Positions 43,051-52,658 are shown, numbered from the stretch's first letter. The stretch is DNA of 53,706 nt from Polaromonas sp. (GCF_012927485.1 NZ_JABBPC010000031.1:1-53706); one strand, 5' to 3'. Numbers and translations are program-made. The notes: generated from the sequence alone by a model not told the origin.

Positions 43051-43549
43051 ACTGGTGAAGACGGACAACCGCGCCAAAAGACGCAGTATGCCGAGAAATT
43101 TACATCAAATAGCTCGCTGGTTCTTATGCGGAATGCGTGTGCAGGTACTCAAGCGACAGAATATTAGGGTGGATTGGCGAGACATGAAATTGCGTACAGC
43201 GCCGGTTCCAGTCGTCGGCTCCTGGCGCGGCCCTGGTTCGCTCGCCCCGTTCATGCTTTTTCCTGTCCACTACCCAGATATAAAACATCGGCAGATAAAA
43301 CAGACTCAGGAAGGTGCCGGCCGCGGTCGTTGGGCGGCTGACCAGGACCGCTCTGGCGCCAAGCGGATCAGGGCCTCTTTTATCCGGGTCAGGTGCTGGG
43401 TGTTGAACTGCGCTGCGACCCGATCCGAAAATTGGAACGCGTCGGCTTTCTCCGGTGCAGGTTGGCCGTGACTGTATAAATTTTCAAATATAAAAGAAGC
43501 TTTGGCGTTTGTATAGCTTGCGTAAATGGCGCTCAAAAATACCGCGCTT
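43051..43549. other. 499-bp gap containing a CzcA remnant
   Basis: The region between the permease start and the CDF gene holds no intact gene. The minus strand carries a decayed RND-pump end (entry 43124-43342). A frame at 43343-43549 has weak homology (RIKEALIRLAPE resembles the CzcA linker before the last helices). Confidence 0.5.
43124..43342 (-). pseudogene. C-terminal fragment of an HME-RND (CzcA-type) efflux pump
   Basis: The minus-strand frame from 43342 reads VSRPTTAAGTFLSLFYLPMF and then YIWVVDRKKHERGERTR, ending in TAA at 43126-43124. This matches the last transmembrane helix and tail of heavy-metal RND pumps (RPLATVVIGG..TFLTLFVLP..). No start or earlier domain is in frame. Next to an intact CDF gene it is probably the leftover of a czc-type cluster. 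Confidence 0.5.
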
Positions 43550-44470
43550 TCAACTGCAACCTTCGCCCGCTCGCAACCCGCACAACTCCGCATAAGCGGG
43601 CAACTCCAGCTGCAGCGTGACATGGCGAATCTCAAAGTGCTCGTGCAATTCGTGCTCGGCCTCCTGTAATACCGCGCTGGTGTCGGTGCCCTGGTCTTTC
43701 AACACCATGTGAGCCGTGAGGGCGACTTCAGAGGTGCCCATGGCCCAGACATGCAGGTCATGCACTTCGGCAACGCCCGGCAGCTGCAGCAGCAGCGCGC
43801 GCACCACCGCCATGTCAATGCTTTCGGGAACGCCGTCAAACAGCATATGCAGCGATTGTTTAAACAGTCCCCAGGTGCCCAGCACGATCACCACGACAAT
43901 CGCCAAGCTCATTACCGGGTCGATCCAGGTCCAGCCCTGCCATAGGTAGAGCGCGCCGCCAATCACCACGCCGAGTGACACCAGCGCGTCGGCCGCCATG
44001 TGCAAAAAGGCGCCGCGAATATTCAGATCGTTCTTCGGGCCGCGCATAAACAGTAGGGCGGTAGCGGTGTTGATCACGATGCCGACTCCGGCCACGGCCA
44101 TGACGGTCCAGCCTTCAGTGGCTTCGGGCACACCCAGGCGATTAAAGGCTTCCCAGGCCAGTGAACCCATGGCCACCAGCAACAGCATGGCGTTAAAGAA
44201 CGCCGCCAAAATCGAGGCCCTTTTCCAGCCATAGGTGTGGCGGTCAGTGGGTCGTAGCTTGCCGGCCAGCGCGCCGCCCCAGGCCAGCACCAGGCCGGCC
44301 ACATCGCTCAGGTTGTGGCCAGCGTCGGCCAGTAGCGCCAGGGAATTGATCTTCCAGCCATAAAAACCCTCAATGGCTACGAAGGCGAAGTTCAGCACAA
44401 TGCCGATGGCAAAGGCACGGCTGAATTCTGCGGCCGCATGGCTGTGCCCATGGTCGTGCGCAGCGCTCAT
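43550..44470 (-). CDS. cation diffusion facilitator, CzcD/ZitB-like
   Basis: A 306-aa CDF protein. A His-rich N-terminus (HDHGHSH) precedes six helices. The HxxxD sites are in LADAGHNLSDVAGL (helix 2) and LHMAADALVS (helix 5), the zinc-type signature. A C-terminal cytoplasmic domain (VAEVHDLHVWAMGTSEVALTA) follows. It exports Zn, Cd or Co by proton antiport. Its start overlaps the OsmC stop by four bases. Confidence 0.94.
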   Translation of the reverse strand: MSAAHDHGHSHAAAEFSRAFAIGIVLNFAFVAIEGFYGWKINSLALLADAGHNLSDVAGLVLAWGGALAGKLRPTDRHTYGWKRASILAAFFNAMLLLVAMGSLAWEAFNRLGVPEATEGWTVMAVAGVGIVINTATALLFMRGPKNDLNIRGAFLHMAADALVSLGVVIGGALYLWQGWTWIDPVMSLAIVVVIVLGTWGLFKQSLHMLFDGVPESIDMAVVRALLLQLPGVAEVHDLHVWAMGTSEVALTAHMVLKDQGTDTSAVLQEAEHELHEHFEIRHVTLQLELPAYAELCGLRAGEGCS

Positions 44471-44913
44471 TGCGTTGCCCCTGCATCACGGCTTGACTGG
44501 CGGCGCAGCACGCCGTCCAGTTCAGTGCCGGGTGCGACGGTGTTGAAGACCGTGCCGTATTTTTTGACGTTGTCGTGCAGCAGGTTGAGGCGCTGGTCGG
44601 ATTCATCGGTGTCCACCACGATCTCGTAGCGGATGGACGCCATCTTCGGCGGCACATCCTGGCGCACCCCGTGCATGCGGACCTCAACGCCGCGCAAGTT
44701 GAACTTCAGCAACGGCGTGACGCGCTCAATGCTTTTAATCATGCAGGCCGACAACGCAGCCAGCAGCAGTTCAGCGGGGTTGAAGGCGTCACGCCGGCCG
44801 GCCAGGTCGGTGTCGAGCGTGATCTTCGCGTCCTTGCAGTCGGCTTGGCTGCCGTGGGCGTCAAGCCGATGGGCGGTCACTTCAAAAGTCATTTTTAAGG
44901 TATTTTCAGTCAT
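44467..44913 (-). CDS. OsmC-family protein
   Basis: A 148-aa OsmC/Ohr-like protein (AFNPAELLLAALSACMIKSI with its conserved Cys, and HDNVKKYGTVFNTV). The second redox Cys of Ohr is not evident, so it is likely an OsmC-like member of uncertain peroxidase activity. It precedes the CDF gene with a four-base overlap. Confidence 0.88.
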   Translation of the reverse strand: MTENTLKMTFEVTAHRLDAHGSQADCKDAKITLDTDLAGRRDAFNPAELLLAALSACMIKSIERVTPLLKFNLRGVEVRMHGVRQDVPPKMASIRYEIVVDTDESDQRLNLLHDNVKKYGTVFNTVAPGTELDGVLRRQSSRDAGATQ

Positions 44914-45035
44914 CGTTCAATTCCTTTTGCGCTTAGGCCGCCGCCGTGCCGGGGACCAGGAAGGCTGGTTTCTGGTCAGGCGGCATTTGCTTCAGTTCCT
45001 CGTCTCGGCGCTGCATGGTGATGCGCGCAAAGGCC

Positions 45036-48032
45036 TCAGGTTTTCAGGTCCGGCCGGGCTGCGAGCCACCGCCCTCCGACGCGTCGAACCCCTTCCAGCC
45101 AGATTCCGCACAGTGCCAGCAGCAGGATAGCCACGGCCAGCCCTTCCGTGCCGGGCCACTCCAAACCCATGACGTTGCGCAGCCAGGGCATGCCCAGCAC
45201 GGCGACCAGGAGCAGACCGACTGCGGCCGCCATGCGCCCAAGCCACGGATTGGCGGCGGTGACGCCCATCAGTGCCGGGCGTGTCAGGTCGCGATTGGCC
45301 AGGATAAGCAGCAGCACGCTTAGCACCAGCGCGAGGAACACCGTGCTGCGGCCCTGCGCAGCGCTCCAGTCCCGACCTGCGAGCCAGCTGAAGCCCAGCA
45401 GGAGGACCGCCGCGATGCCCAAACCCTGCAGTACCGCATAACCCACCGGCGCCGCGGCAAAGGGCGAACTGGATACCGGGCGCGGCGGACGCTCCATCAG
45501 GCCGCGGTCTTCTGGTTCGGCCTCGAAAACGATGGAACAGGCCGGGTCGATCAACAGTTCCAGCAGCACGATGTGCACCGGCAGCAGCAGCACTGGCCAC
45601 TGCAGTAGTGCGGGCACCAGCGCCAACCCGATGATCGGCACATGCACGGCAAAGACGAAGCGCGTGGCCTTTCGAATGTTGTCATCGATGCGCCGACCCT
45701 GGCGAATGGCAGCCACGATACGGGCAAAGCTGTCGTCCAGCAGCACCAGGGCGGCGGCTTCCCGGGCCACGTCGGTGCCGCGCTCACCCATGGCGATACC
45801 CACGTCGGCGGCTTTCAGCGCAGGTGCATCATTGACGCCGTCGCCGGTCATCGCCACCACCTCGCCGGCGGCGCGCAGCACCTGCACCAGCCGCAGCTTG
45901 TGCACGGGCTGCAACCGGGCGCACAGGTCCACTTGTTTAAGCCGCTCGCGCAACGCCGTGTCATCCAGTGCCGCGATCTCGACTCCGGTGATCACCTCAG
46001 GTCGCTCGGACAATCCCACCTGACGCGCAATCGCGCGGGCGGTGGCCGGGTGATCGCCGGTCATCATGATCACGCGTACACCGGCGCGTCGACATTCGGC
46101 CAGCGCGTCAGGTACCTCGGGACGCGCTGGGTCGGCCAAACCCACCAGACCGAGGAATTCGAAGTCAAAATCATGCTGGCTTTTCGGCCATGACGGATCA
46201 GCACCCGAGGCAACTGCTGCGTTGGACCAGCGCCCTCGCGCGACGCCCAGAACGCGCAAGCCCCGCTCAGCCATCGCTTCAATCTGGTGCTGGATCGGCT
46301 CGCGCCGCTCCGCGCTCAGGTGGCACAGGTCGGCGACCGCTTCGGGTGCGCCCTTGGTAGCCAGTAGGTGTTGGGTCGGATCGGCGCTGGCGAACACCCG
46401 CGTCATTGCCAGGATCTCGCCCGACAGCGCGTATTCAAACTCGGGGAGTCGGCCCTCATGTACATGCTCAGTGCCCGCCAGCCAGCGGTGGCCGAACTGC
46501 TGGAGCGCCTTTTCCATCGGATCGAAGGGGTCGCCCGGCGTGGCCAGCATCGCGAACTCGGCCAGTTCGTGAAAGGGTTCAGGCAGATCGCTGGCGCTGT
46601 CCGGCGTGAAGTGCGCATCAACGGTTGCCAGCTCAGCCACTGCCATGCGGTTAACGGTCAGTGTGCCCGTCTTGTCCACCGCCAAGATAGTGATGGCGCC
46701 CAGCGCCTCGACGGCCGTGGCGCGGCGCGTCAGGACCTTCTGCTTTGAAATACGCCAGGCGCCCAGCGCCAGGAATACGGTGAGGATGACTGGGATCTCC
46801 TCGGGCAGGATGGCCATCGCAAACGCGATGCCCGACAGCAGGCTGTCCAGTATCGGCCGGCCGTCCCACCACCATCCCAGCAGGACCTGGAGGCTGGCCA
46901 GAACCAGCGCGCCCAGGCCAAGCCGCCGCACCAGCTTGCGCGAGGCTTGCTGCAATGCGGAGGGTGGCTCCAGGGTGGCCGCCAGGTCGGCGCCAATGCG
47001 TCCTACCGCCGTCGCGCTTGCAATGGCGCTCGCCTCGGCCATACCCAGGCCGCGCGTCACGACGGTGCTGGCAAACAAGGCTGCCGCGCCGTTACTCCCA
47101 GTCACTGCAAACTCGGCGGCCTTTGCAACGGGTTTATCCACATTGCTGGTGGATGGCAGCTTTGTCACCGGAACGGCCTCGCCGGTGAGCAGCGATTCGT
47201 CCACCTCCAGCTGACCGTCCAGCAGCAGTGCATCGGCGGCAATGCGGTCGCCCTCGCGCAGCACCAGCAGATCGCCGCGCACGACGTCGCGCCCCGCGAT
47301 CCGCAGTTCCTGCCCGTCCCGGATCACCAGCGCGCGCGGTGCCGACAGGTCGCGCAGCGACTCCAGCGCACGTTGCGTCTTGCGCTCCTGCATCAGCGTA
47401 ATGCCGATGACGACGAACACGAAGCCGAGCAGGAACAGGGCTTCGGCGCGGTCGCCCAGCGCGAGGTAGATACCACCGGCAGCCAGGAGCATCAGGAACA
47501 TGGGCTCGGTAAGTACCTCGCGCACAATCGCAGCCGTGGACTTCGGCTTGCTGCCGGGCAGCAGGTTAGGTCCTTCGGTGGCCAGCCGTTGCGCTGCTTC
47601 GGCAGTGCTCAAGCCTTGCGGCGCTGGCAATGCGCCAGAGGATGACGCCGAGGCGCCCGGGGACTTGACGGCGTCGCCGAACACGAGTGCGCGGACCTGC
47701 ATCCGCTGCGCCTCGTGCGGTACCGCTTCGCCGTGGATTGCCAGCGCCGCAGGGAGGTCCAGCCGACCTTGCGCATCGAACACCAGCCAGGTACAGATCT
47801 CCTTGACGACATCCTGCGCTTGACCGCCAACGACGCGCAGATTCCAGTCAATCAGAATGAAGCGACGACGAGCGAACTCGGGAATAGCGGTCTCGTTGCG
47901 GGCGAGCGCGAGGTAGCGGTCATACGCCAGCGGCTGCACGTGGCTGTCGTCACCAACCAGGAACAGGCGGTTTTCATGGTCTGCGGCAGCGGCAGTGTGC
48001 GCATAGTCGCCTTCGAGAATCGTTGACATCAT
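45036..48032 (-). CDS. large P-type cation ATPase with an N-terminal extension
   Basis: A 998-aa transporter. Residues 1-130 are an extension of no family known to me (LFLVGDDSHVQPLAYDRYLA, ARRRFILIDWNLRVVGGQAQ). The ATPase core has LLTGEAVPV (A domain), AMAILPEEIPVILTV (M4, PEEIP as in Ca2+-type pumps), AVDKTGTLTVN (phosphorylation Asp), TKGAPEAVADL, MTGDHPATA and MTGDGVNDAPALKAADVGIAMG. The ion is not certain; Ca2+ or another divalent cation is plausible. Its start overlaps the 151-aa gene's stop. A 27-codon frame (44933-45016) follows and could be a small partner, unsupported otherwise. Confidence 0.88.
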   Translation of the reverse strand: MMSTILEGDYAHTAAAADHENRLFLVGDDSHVQPLAYDRYLALARNETAIPEFARRRFILIDWNLRVVGGQAQDVVKEICTWLVFDAQGRLDLPAALAIHGEAVPHEAQRMQVRALVFGDAVKSPGASASSSGALPAPQGLSTAEAAQRLATEGPNLLPGSKPKSTAAIVREVLTEPMFLMLLAAGGIYLALGDRAEALFLLGFVFVVIGITLMQERKTQRALESLRDLSAPRALVIRDGQELRIAGRDVVRGDLLVLREGDRIAADALLLDGQLEVDESLLTGEAVPVTKLPSTSNVDKPVAKAAEFAVTGSNGAAALFASTVVTRGLGMAEASAIASATAVGRIGADLAATLEPPSALQQASRKLVRRLGLGALVLASLQVLLGWWWDGRPILDSLLSGIAFAMAILPEEIPVILTVFLALGAWRISKQKVLTRRATAVEALGAITILAVDKTGTLTVNRMAVAELATVDAHFTPDSASDLPEPFHELAEFAMLATPGDPFDPMEKALQQFGHRWLAGTEHVHEGRLPEFEYALSGEILAMTRVFASADPTQHLLATKGAPEAVADLCHLSAERREPIQHQIEAMAERGLRVLGVARGRWSNAAVASGADPSWPKSQHDFDFEFLGLVGLADPARPEVPDALAECRRAGVRVIMMTGDHPATARAIARQVGLSERPEVITGVEIAALDDTALRERLKQVDLCARLQPVHKLRLVQVLRAAGEVVAMTGDGVNDAPALKAADVGIAMGERGTDVAREAAALVLLDDSFARIVAAIRQGRRIDDNIRKATRFVFAVHVPIIGLALVPALLQWPVLLLPVHIVLLELLIDPACSIVFEAEPEDRGLMERPPRPVSSSPFAAAPVGYAVLQGLGIAAVLLLGFSWLAGRDWSAAQGRSTVFLALVLSVLLLILANRDLTRPALMGVTAANPWLGRMAAAVGLLLVAVLGMPWLRNVMGLEWPGTEGLAVAILLLALCGIWLEGVRRVGGRWLAARPDLKT

Positions 48033-48484
48033 GCGGGTCCTTCATGCATCGGCACGAAGCCGCCGCCAGGGGTTCGAACGGTGGACGTCTGGCCCTGGTA
48101 CAGGCGGGCTGTCACCGATTGCACCTGGCCGTCACAGCTGTAGTCGCACAAGTCAAACTTTAGTACCGGTGCCGGGTTCTGGTCTGAAATGACGCGTTCG
48201 CCCGGTGTGACCAATGCCTGCGCGATAGAGTCCTCGACAAGGATTTTCTGCCAGATCCGCTGGGTCAGGCTGCCCCCCCGGTAAGCCGCCCGGCCGCCGA
48301 AGCCGGCAAACGGCTTGAAGACAAGGCGACGGCGCTCGCGCGCCAGGTCAAAGAGATCCGGCGCGCCAATTTCCGACTGCAATGCGCGCCGAAGCGCGTC
48401 GCTGTTAAGGGCTTGGATCGACACACCGTGGCGTGAAGCAACTACCAATGGTGTCGCTGGGAGGGAGCTCATCAAATCGGCCAT
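48029..48484 (-). CDS. hypothetical protein, possibly truncated circularly permuted ATP-grasp fragment
   Basis: A 151-aa protein whose middle (RRLVFKPFAGFGGRAAYRGG, IAQALVTPGERVIS, LKFDLCDYSCDGQVQSVTAR) resembles the C-terminal part of ATP-grasp-like proteins about 400 aa long, ending YQGQTSTVRTPGGGFVP. The N-terminal 50 residues diverge, so the gene is probably a 5'-truncated copy with a substitute start. It is coupled by ATGA to the ATPase. Confidence 0.6.
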   Translation of the reverse strand: MADLMSSLPATPLVVASRHGVSIQALNSDALRRALQSEIGAPDLFDLARERRRLVFKPFAGFGGRAAYRGGSLTQRIWQKILVEDSIAQALVTPGERVISDQNPAPVLKFDLCDYSCDGQVQSVTARLYQGQTSTVRTPGGGFVPMHEGPA

Positions 48485-48508
48485 TGGAAGATTTTGTTTA
48501 TTGATAAA

Positions 48509-48829
48509 TCAAAAACTGATCGCGGTTGCCGCTTCGGCAGCGAAGCGAGGGAAGCCGAGCGCCGCCGATTCCAGCGTGATGCCGCGCGCACGAAGAGCCG
48601 CTTCGGAGCCGGACTTTTGCGCCAGTCCAATGTACGTTGTCAGGCGCACACCTTGTTTGACCAGACTGTCGATTTGCGGGACCAGCGCGCCTTCGGCGGG
48701 TCCTACTATATAAACCCACAGCGCTGCGTCACTGCCGTTCTGGACCTGGTGCATGCGTTCTGCCAGCGCCGGCAGCGTTGAAAGCGAAGGCGCGTGATCA
48801 TGAAACAGATGCGGAATAAGTGTGGACAT
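48509..48829 (-). CDS. hypothetical protein upstream of the P-type ATPase
   Basis: A 106-aa protein (MSTLIPHLFHDHAPSLSTLP, LWVYIVGPAEGALVPQIDSL, TTYIGLAQKSGSEAALRARG). ATG 48829 is used; the TTG at 48859 is unlikely. No family is recognised. It lies 24 bp upstream of the 151-aa gene and is probably co-transcribed with the ATPase. Confidence 0.6.
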   Translation of the reverse strand: MSTLIPHLFHDHAPSLSTLPALAERMHQVQNGSDAALWVYIVGPAEGALVPQIDSLVKQGVRLTTYIGLAQKSGSEAALRARGITLESAALGFPRFAAEAATAISF

Positions 48830-48848
48830 GTCCGTCTCCAGTCGGATT

Positions 48849-49637
48849 TTAGGTTTCAAACAGGCGTCGGCCGTGCTGAAAGACCACCACTTCTCCGACA
48901 GGCAGCGCGATCCATGCTTCGTCTGTAGTCAGGGGCTGGGTGGCGACCAAGCTTACTTGCTGGGCGCCGTCCTGCACCGGTTTCAATGCAATTTGCAAAG
49001 TGGGACTGCCGAACGTCTCGTGGGGCGCCGCACATTTCCTTTCAATGTAGAACAGCCGGGTCGAACAGTGCGCATACAGGTATTGGCTGTCGGACAGCAC
49101 GAAGTTGGCCACGCCGTGCCGCGCAAGCTCATTCGCCCAGTCTTGAATCACTGGCAACTTCTGGTTGAGAGTGATTACCTCGTGAGGTGCCAGCGCATGA
49201 CGCAGGCGGTCCATCAAGGCACAAAAGGCCCGTTCCGAGTCAGTCTCGCCCAGCGGAAAGTTCCAGGTCGGCGTCAGGCGGCTATCGCCCATCACGCCCG
49301 GCAAGTTGCCGTTGTGTGCAAACACATGGCAAGCCCCGTACAACTCGCGCGCAAACGGGTGTGTGTTGGTGTAGGCGTTCACGCGCGGCAGGCTGGCCAG
49401 ACGAATATGCGAGATCACTATTTCGCTGCGAAATTCGTGCGATTCGATGAAGCGCAGGCAGGCACTTTTTGACGCGGGCGCCGCTTCCTTGATCAAGCGA
49501 AAATCGGCACCTTCCTTGAACGCAACGCCCCAGCCGTCCTTGTGCGGACCCAGTCGTCCTCCGCGCCCGCCCAGAACGCCCAGGGAAAACGTCACGTTGG
49601 CAGGCTTGTCGCTTGAGAGCGCAAAAAGTTCACACAT
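48849..49637 (-). CDS. class II glutamine amidotransferase (YafJ-like)
   Basis: A 262-aa Ntn-hydrolase with nucleophile Cys2 after the initiator Met (MCELFALSSDKP) and the family blocks RLGPHKDGWGVAF, VISHIRLAS, FAHNGNL and PLGETDSERAFCALMD. It hydrolyses glutamine; the acceptor is unknown. ATG 49637 is well defined by the Cys at position 2. Confidence 0.92.
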   Translation of the reverse strand: MCELFALSSDKPANVTFSLGVLGGRGGRLGPHKDGWGVAFKEGADFRLIKEAAPASKSACLRFIESHEFRSEIVISHIRLASLPRVNAYTNTHPFARELYGACHVFAHNGNLPGVMGDSRLTPTWNFPLGETDSERAFCALMDRLRHALAPHEVITLNQKLPVIQDWANELARHGVANFVLSDSQYLYAHCSTRLFYIERKCAAPHETFGSPTLQIALKPVQDGAQQVSLVATQPLTTDEAWIALPVGEVVVFQHGRRLFET

Positions 49638-49924
49638 GAATCATTGACCTTAATGAATGCTTTGCGCAATCAAGCCGAGGGTACACGATGTATCGATTTA
49701 ACGTCTCCGCATTTCCTGCTGCTGGCTTGGCAGTGCCACCAGAACGGCCGCTGAAACTACAGACGTACTGAGTGTCCCGTTTAGTATGGCGTTAAGCTCG
49801 GCGCGCTATGAAATTGGTCTACCGCAGTCGCTGGAAACATGTTTCGTGTTCAAAAATTGAGGTTTAGCCCAGCTCTTATCGTGCTTCCCAATGGAGCCCT
49901 TCACTATGCAGGATCGCTTCAAAA

Positions 49925-50266
49925 CTAATATGTCAGGGGAGGGTGATCGAGAAATTTCATGCAGCCGTCTCCTTGGTTCAGCAACAGCGGCCGCCGACTG
50001 TCGGCCCGATAGCGGCGAAAGCGGCCTTCTTGCTCGACGCTGAGCAGGCGCGCTTGTGCCAGCGCCTTAAAGTGAAATGACAAATTGCCGGGCGGCGCAT
50101 CAAGCGCCGTAGCAATTTCGCCTGCGACCATGCCCTCGGGACCTTTCTTGACCAGGAGCCGAAACACATTGAGCCGTACGCGTGGTGAGCGCGATTTAAA
50201 AATCGAGCTGTCAGCACTTTTTCCCCTAAGATGACTATGCAACACAGGTTGAAGTATTGAAACCAT
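49925..50266 (-). CDS. ArsR-family regulator, divergent ends
   Basis: A 113-aa protein whose core (VRLNVFRLLVKKGPEGMVAG, TALDAPPGNLSFHFKALAQA, LLSVEQEGRFRRYRAD) is an ArsR winged helix. The 35 residues before it and the tail after RYRAD (SRRPLLLNQGDGCMKFLDHP) do not resemble the family, so it may be partly degenerate. No metal-binding CVC motif is present. It is divergent from the next membrane-protein gene (191 bp). Confidence 0.65.
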   Translation of the reverse strand: MVSILQPVLHSHLRGKSADSSIFKSRSPRVRLNVFRLLVKKGPEGMVAGEIATALDAPPGNLSFHFKALAQARLLSVEQEGRFRRYRADSRRPLLLNQGDGCMKFLDHPPLTY

Positions 50267-50457
50267 GAAGTGCGTAGCTGCTCGGTAATTATTTGCGCTG
50301 CCTGGTTTACAGATAAAGGCCATTCCTTCGCACCAGCTGGCGTGGCGGGATTTCAACGGACGCAAAACGCGATCGTTACGGCGCTTGGCTTACCGTCCCC
50401 AGGAGTTTCATCACGAATTTGCGCTGGCTGCCCGCTTTTCATGTTTAGATCCGAAAG

Positions 50458-50922
50458 ATGACGAATCGCGCTATGACAAAAACCGCACTGAGAATCGCAC
50501 TCACGTTCGCGGTTGCCGTAGCAATCAATTTTTTTTGGGAAGTGACGCAGATGCCTCTTTATGCGGGGCAGGGCAGTATTGCCAATGTTGCCGTGCATTG
50601 CATTGCCCCGAGTCTTGGCGACGGCATTATTGTCTTGATGATTTTCGGCGTTGGCCGGGTTTTTCTGCGCCGATCAGATTGGTCGGATCGGCCGAGAGTT
50701 TCAGGCTACATGTTGATGCTTCTGTCCGGGTTCACTTTGGCGGTATTTATTGAATGGGTTGCGGTGTATATCCTCGGCCGCTGGAGCTATACGGTGGCTA
50801 TGCCACTGTTGCTGGGCTCCGGTATCGGCGTCATACCGATACTGCAGATGTTGGTTTTGCCGCCCGTCATCTTCAAAATCGCTGCGCGCTTGCTTGACGT
50901 CATTGCGAGCTTGTCAGCTTGA
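50458..50922 (+). CDS. four-helix membrane protein
   Basis: A 154-aa membrane protein (LRIALTFAVAVAINFFWEVT, GDGIIVLMIFGVGRVFL, GYMLMLLSGFTLAVFIEWVA, LLGSGIGVIPILQMLVLPPV). FFWEVTQMPLY near the first helix is its most distinctive motif. ATG 50458 is used; ATG 50473 is an alternative. Not recognised. Confidence 0.75.
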   Translation: MTNRAMTKTALRIALTFAVAVAINFFWEVTQMPLYAGQGSIANVAVHCIAPSLGDGIIVLMIFGVGRVFLRRSDWSDRPRVSGYMLMLLSGFTLAVFIEWVAVYILGRWSYTVAMPLLLGSGIGVIPILQMLVLPPVIFKIAARLLDVIASLSA

Positions 50923-51231
50923 AATAAAAACAGGCTCCGCCTGGGCCGGCGACTACTTCAGGCGCGCCGCGCTAGCGTTGGAGGCGGGCCCGTTCGCCGC
51001 CTGGCGCTTCCAGCGTTACTTCAGCGTCGAAACGACGTAGTCCGTGCCTGTATGAATCAATTCGGCGGGTGTCACCGGCCTTGAGGTCGCCAGGCTTTGG
51101 TGTTCTGATGCAGGATCCGGATTTTGAATCAGGCATTGAAAGGTAAGCCTGCTGAAGCGACACATTTATGCTGCTGTGGGACAGGAGTCGACCAGCTTAT
51201 ATCCTGCGATAATAAAGATGCTTGAAACGGA
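50923..51231. other. intergenic region before the tRNA-Arg terminator
   Basis: No gene with support. The minus-strand frame 50972-51163 is short and without homology. Confidence 0.5.
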
Positions 51232-51257
51232 AATTCGGAGCGCTCCGAATTTTTTTA
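51232..51257. terminator. hairpin followed by T run upstream of tRNA-Arg
   Basis: AATTCGGA (51232-51239) pairs with TCCGAATT (51244-51251) around a GCGC tetraloop, followed by further T. It is a near-perfect rho-independent terminator on the plus strand, ending transcription before the tRNA. Confidence 0.75.
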
Positions 51258-51282
51258 TCAAACACTATCGCCGCAAGGCTTA

Positions 51283-51359
<77 letters not shown>

Positions 51360-51399
51360 AGACAGCCCTTCACATCGTCTCATAGACACTTTAAACCCG

Positions 51400-51426
51400 C
51401 TTGCTCGTCGGCAAGGCGAGTTTTTT
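51400..51426 (+). terminator. weak hairpin and T run after tRNA-Arg
   Basis: Two short alternative stems (CTTGC/GCAAG at 51400-51415, or CTCG/CGAG at 51404-51420) lead into six T at 51421-51426. It is a weak candidate terminator for the tRNA. Confidence 0.4.
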
Positions 51427-51625
51427 GTAATCTCAAACTGGGATCAAGGACTAACGAATTTCTGGACAATGCGCACCGTCCGGTCGCCTCAGTGCGACTT
51501 GGACTTTTCCATGACGTTTTCGGCACATGATCCGAGGCCAAATTTCTTAGTCGGCAAAAGACGATCAAGTTGCCCACTGGCTGCGTTCGCTGTATCTCGG
51601 GGGGCGCCCGATCTGCCTGCTGATG

Positions 51626-52330
51626 TCAGCGTTTTTGATACTGCATCTTTCCAAACAGAATCTCCCGCTCCTTGTCGCCGGTTAGGGGGTGGCGCAGATC
51701 CGCGAGCACTTTCACGCCGCGCTGTACGGCCGGGCGGGCGTTGATGAGATCAAACCATTTTTTGAGGTGGGGATAGTCGGCCCAGTCAATTCCTTGGTTT
51801 TCCCAGCTACGCAGCCACGGGAAAATGGCCACATCGGCAATCGTATATTGGTTGCACGCGATGAATTTGCTGGAGGCCAGCTGCTTGTCCATCACCCCGT
51901 AAAGCCGCTTGGTCTCGTTGGTGTAGCGGTTGATGGCGTAGTCGATCTTCTCGGGCGCGTAGACGCGAAAATGGTGGGTTTGCCCGAGCATGGGGCCAAC
52001 ACTGCCCATCTGGAACATCAGCCATTGAAGGACCTGAAATCGAAGCCGGTCGCTTTTGGGTAGTAGTTTGCCGGTTTTGGAAGCCAGGTAGAGCAAGATG
52101 GCGCCGGACTCGAACAAGGAAATGGGCTTGCCGTCCGGGCCGTTTGGATCAAGCAATGCCGGAATCTTGTTGTTGGGACTGATGGCAAGAAAGTCGGGCT
52201 TGAATTGATCGCCTGTGCCGATGTTCACCGGGAAGACCTCCCAGTCGCGGCCCAAGCGCAGGCCGCATTCCTCCAGCATGATGTGAACCTTGTGGCCATT
52301 GGGCGTAGCCCATGAGTAAAGCTGAATCAT
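51626..52330 (-). CDS. glutathione S-transferase, YfcG/Ure2-like
   Basis: A 234-aa GST. The N-terminal thioredoxin-like domain has LYSWATPNGHKVHIMLEECG and the cis-Pro/glutathione-binding NNKIPALLDPNGPDGKPISL with LFESGAILLYLA. The helical C-domain has YTIADVAIFPWLRSW. Asn11-Gly12 rather than an active Ser/Cys suggests a YfcG-type enzyme acting on disulfides. It is transcribed on the minus strand toward tRNA-Arg. Confidence 0.93.
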   Translation of the reverse strand: MIQLYSWATPNGHKVHIMLEECGLRLGRDWEVFPVNIGTGDQFKPDFLAISPNNKIPALLDPNGPDGKPISLFESGAILLYLASKTGKLLPKSDRLRFQVLQWLMFQMGSVGPMLGQTHHFRVYAPEKIDYAINRYTNETKRLYGVMDKQLASSKFIACNQYTIADVAIFPWLRSWENQGIDWADYPHLKKWFDLINARPAVQRGVKVLADLRHPLTGDKEREILFGKMQYQKR

Positions 52331-52612
52331 GGACGCTTCCTTTAGTACATTCTGGTCATCGTACTGTACGAGAAAAGTGCGAAACCTGTTGGAGCGGCTC
52401 CAAAAAAGGATGGTCGTGGGCGAGGCGGGCGCAGGGGTGCCTCAACCGTTGAAACACTTCATGAATACACCCTACGGAACCGCCAGCGACGGGGCATACC
52501 GCTTCGATCTGTCTCGATCCTTGCGAATCAGCTGCTGAAGGTTTTCCCCATCGTCATCACTCTGACCGCGCTCCTACAAATGCTTAGTGCCCCTAGAGAA
52601 ATAGCGCAGGCA
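52331..52612. other. intergenic DNA between GST and acyl-CoA dehydrogenase
   Basis: No gene or clear motif before the hairpin at 52613. Confidence 0.5.
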
Positions 52613-52629
52613 GCTATTATTTTAATAGC
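52613..52629. terminator. AT-rich hairpin downstream of acyl-CoA dehydrogenase
   Basis: GCTATTA and TAATAGC form a 7-bp stem with a TTT loop. It lies 30 bp past the stop of the minus-strand acyl-CoA dehydrogenase gene. Such hairpins are common at gene ends in Comamonadaceae. Confidence 0.45.
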
Positions 52630-52658
52630 GCCCGCGGTTCAAAAACGTCGCAGATAAT

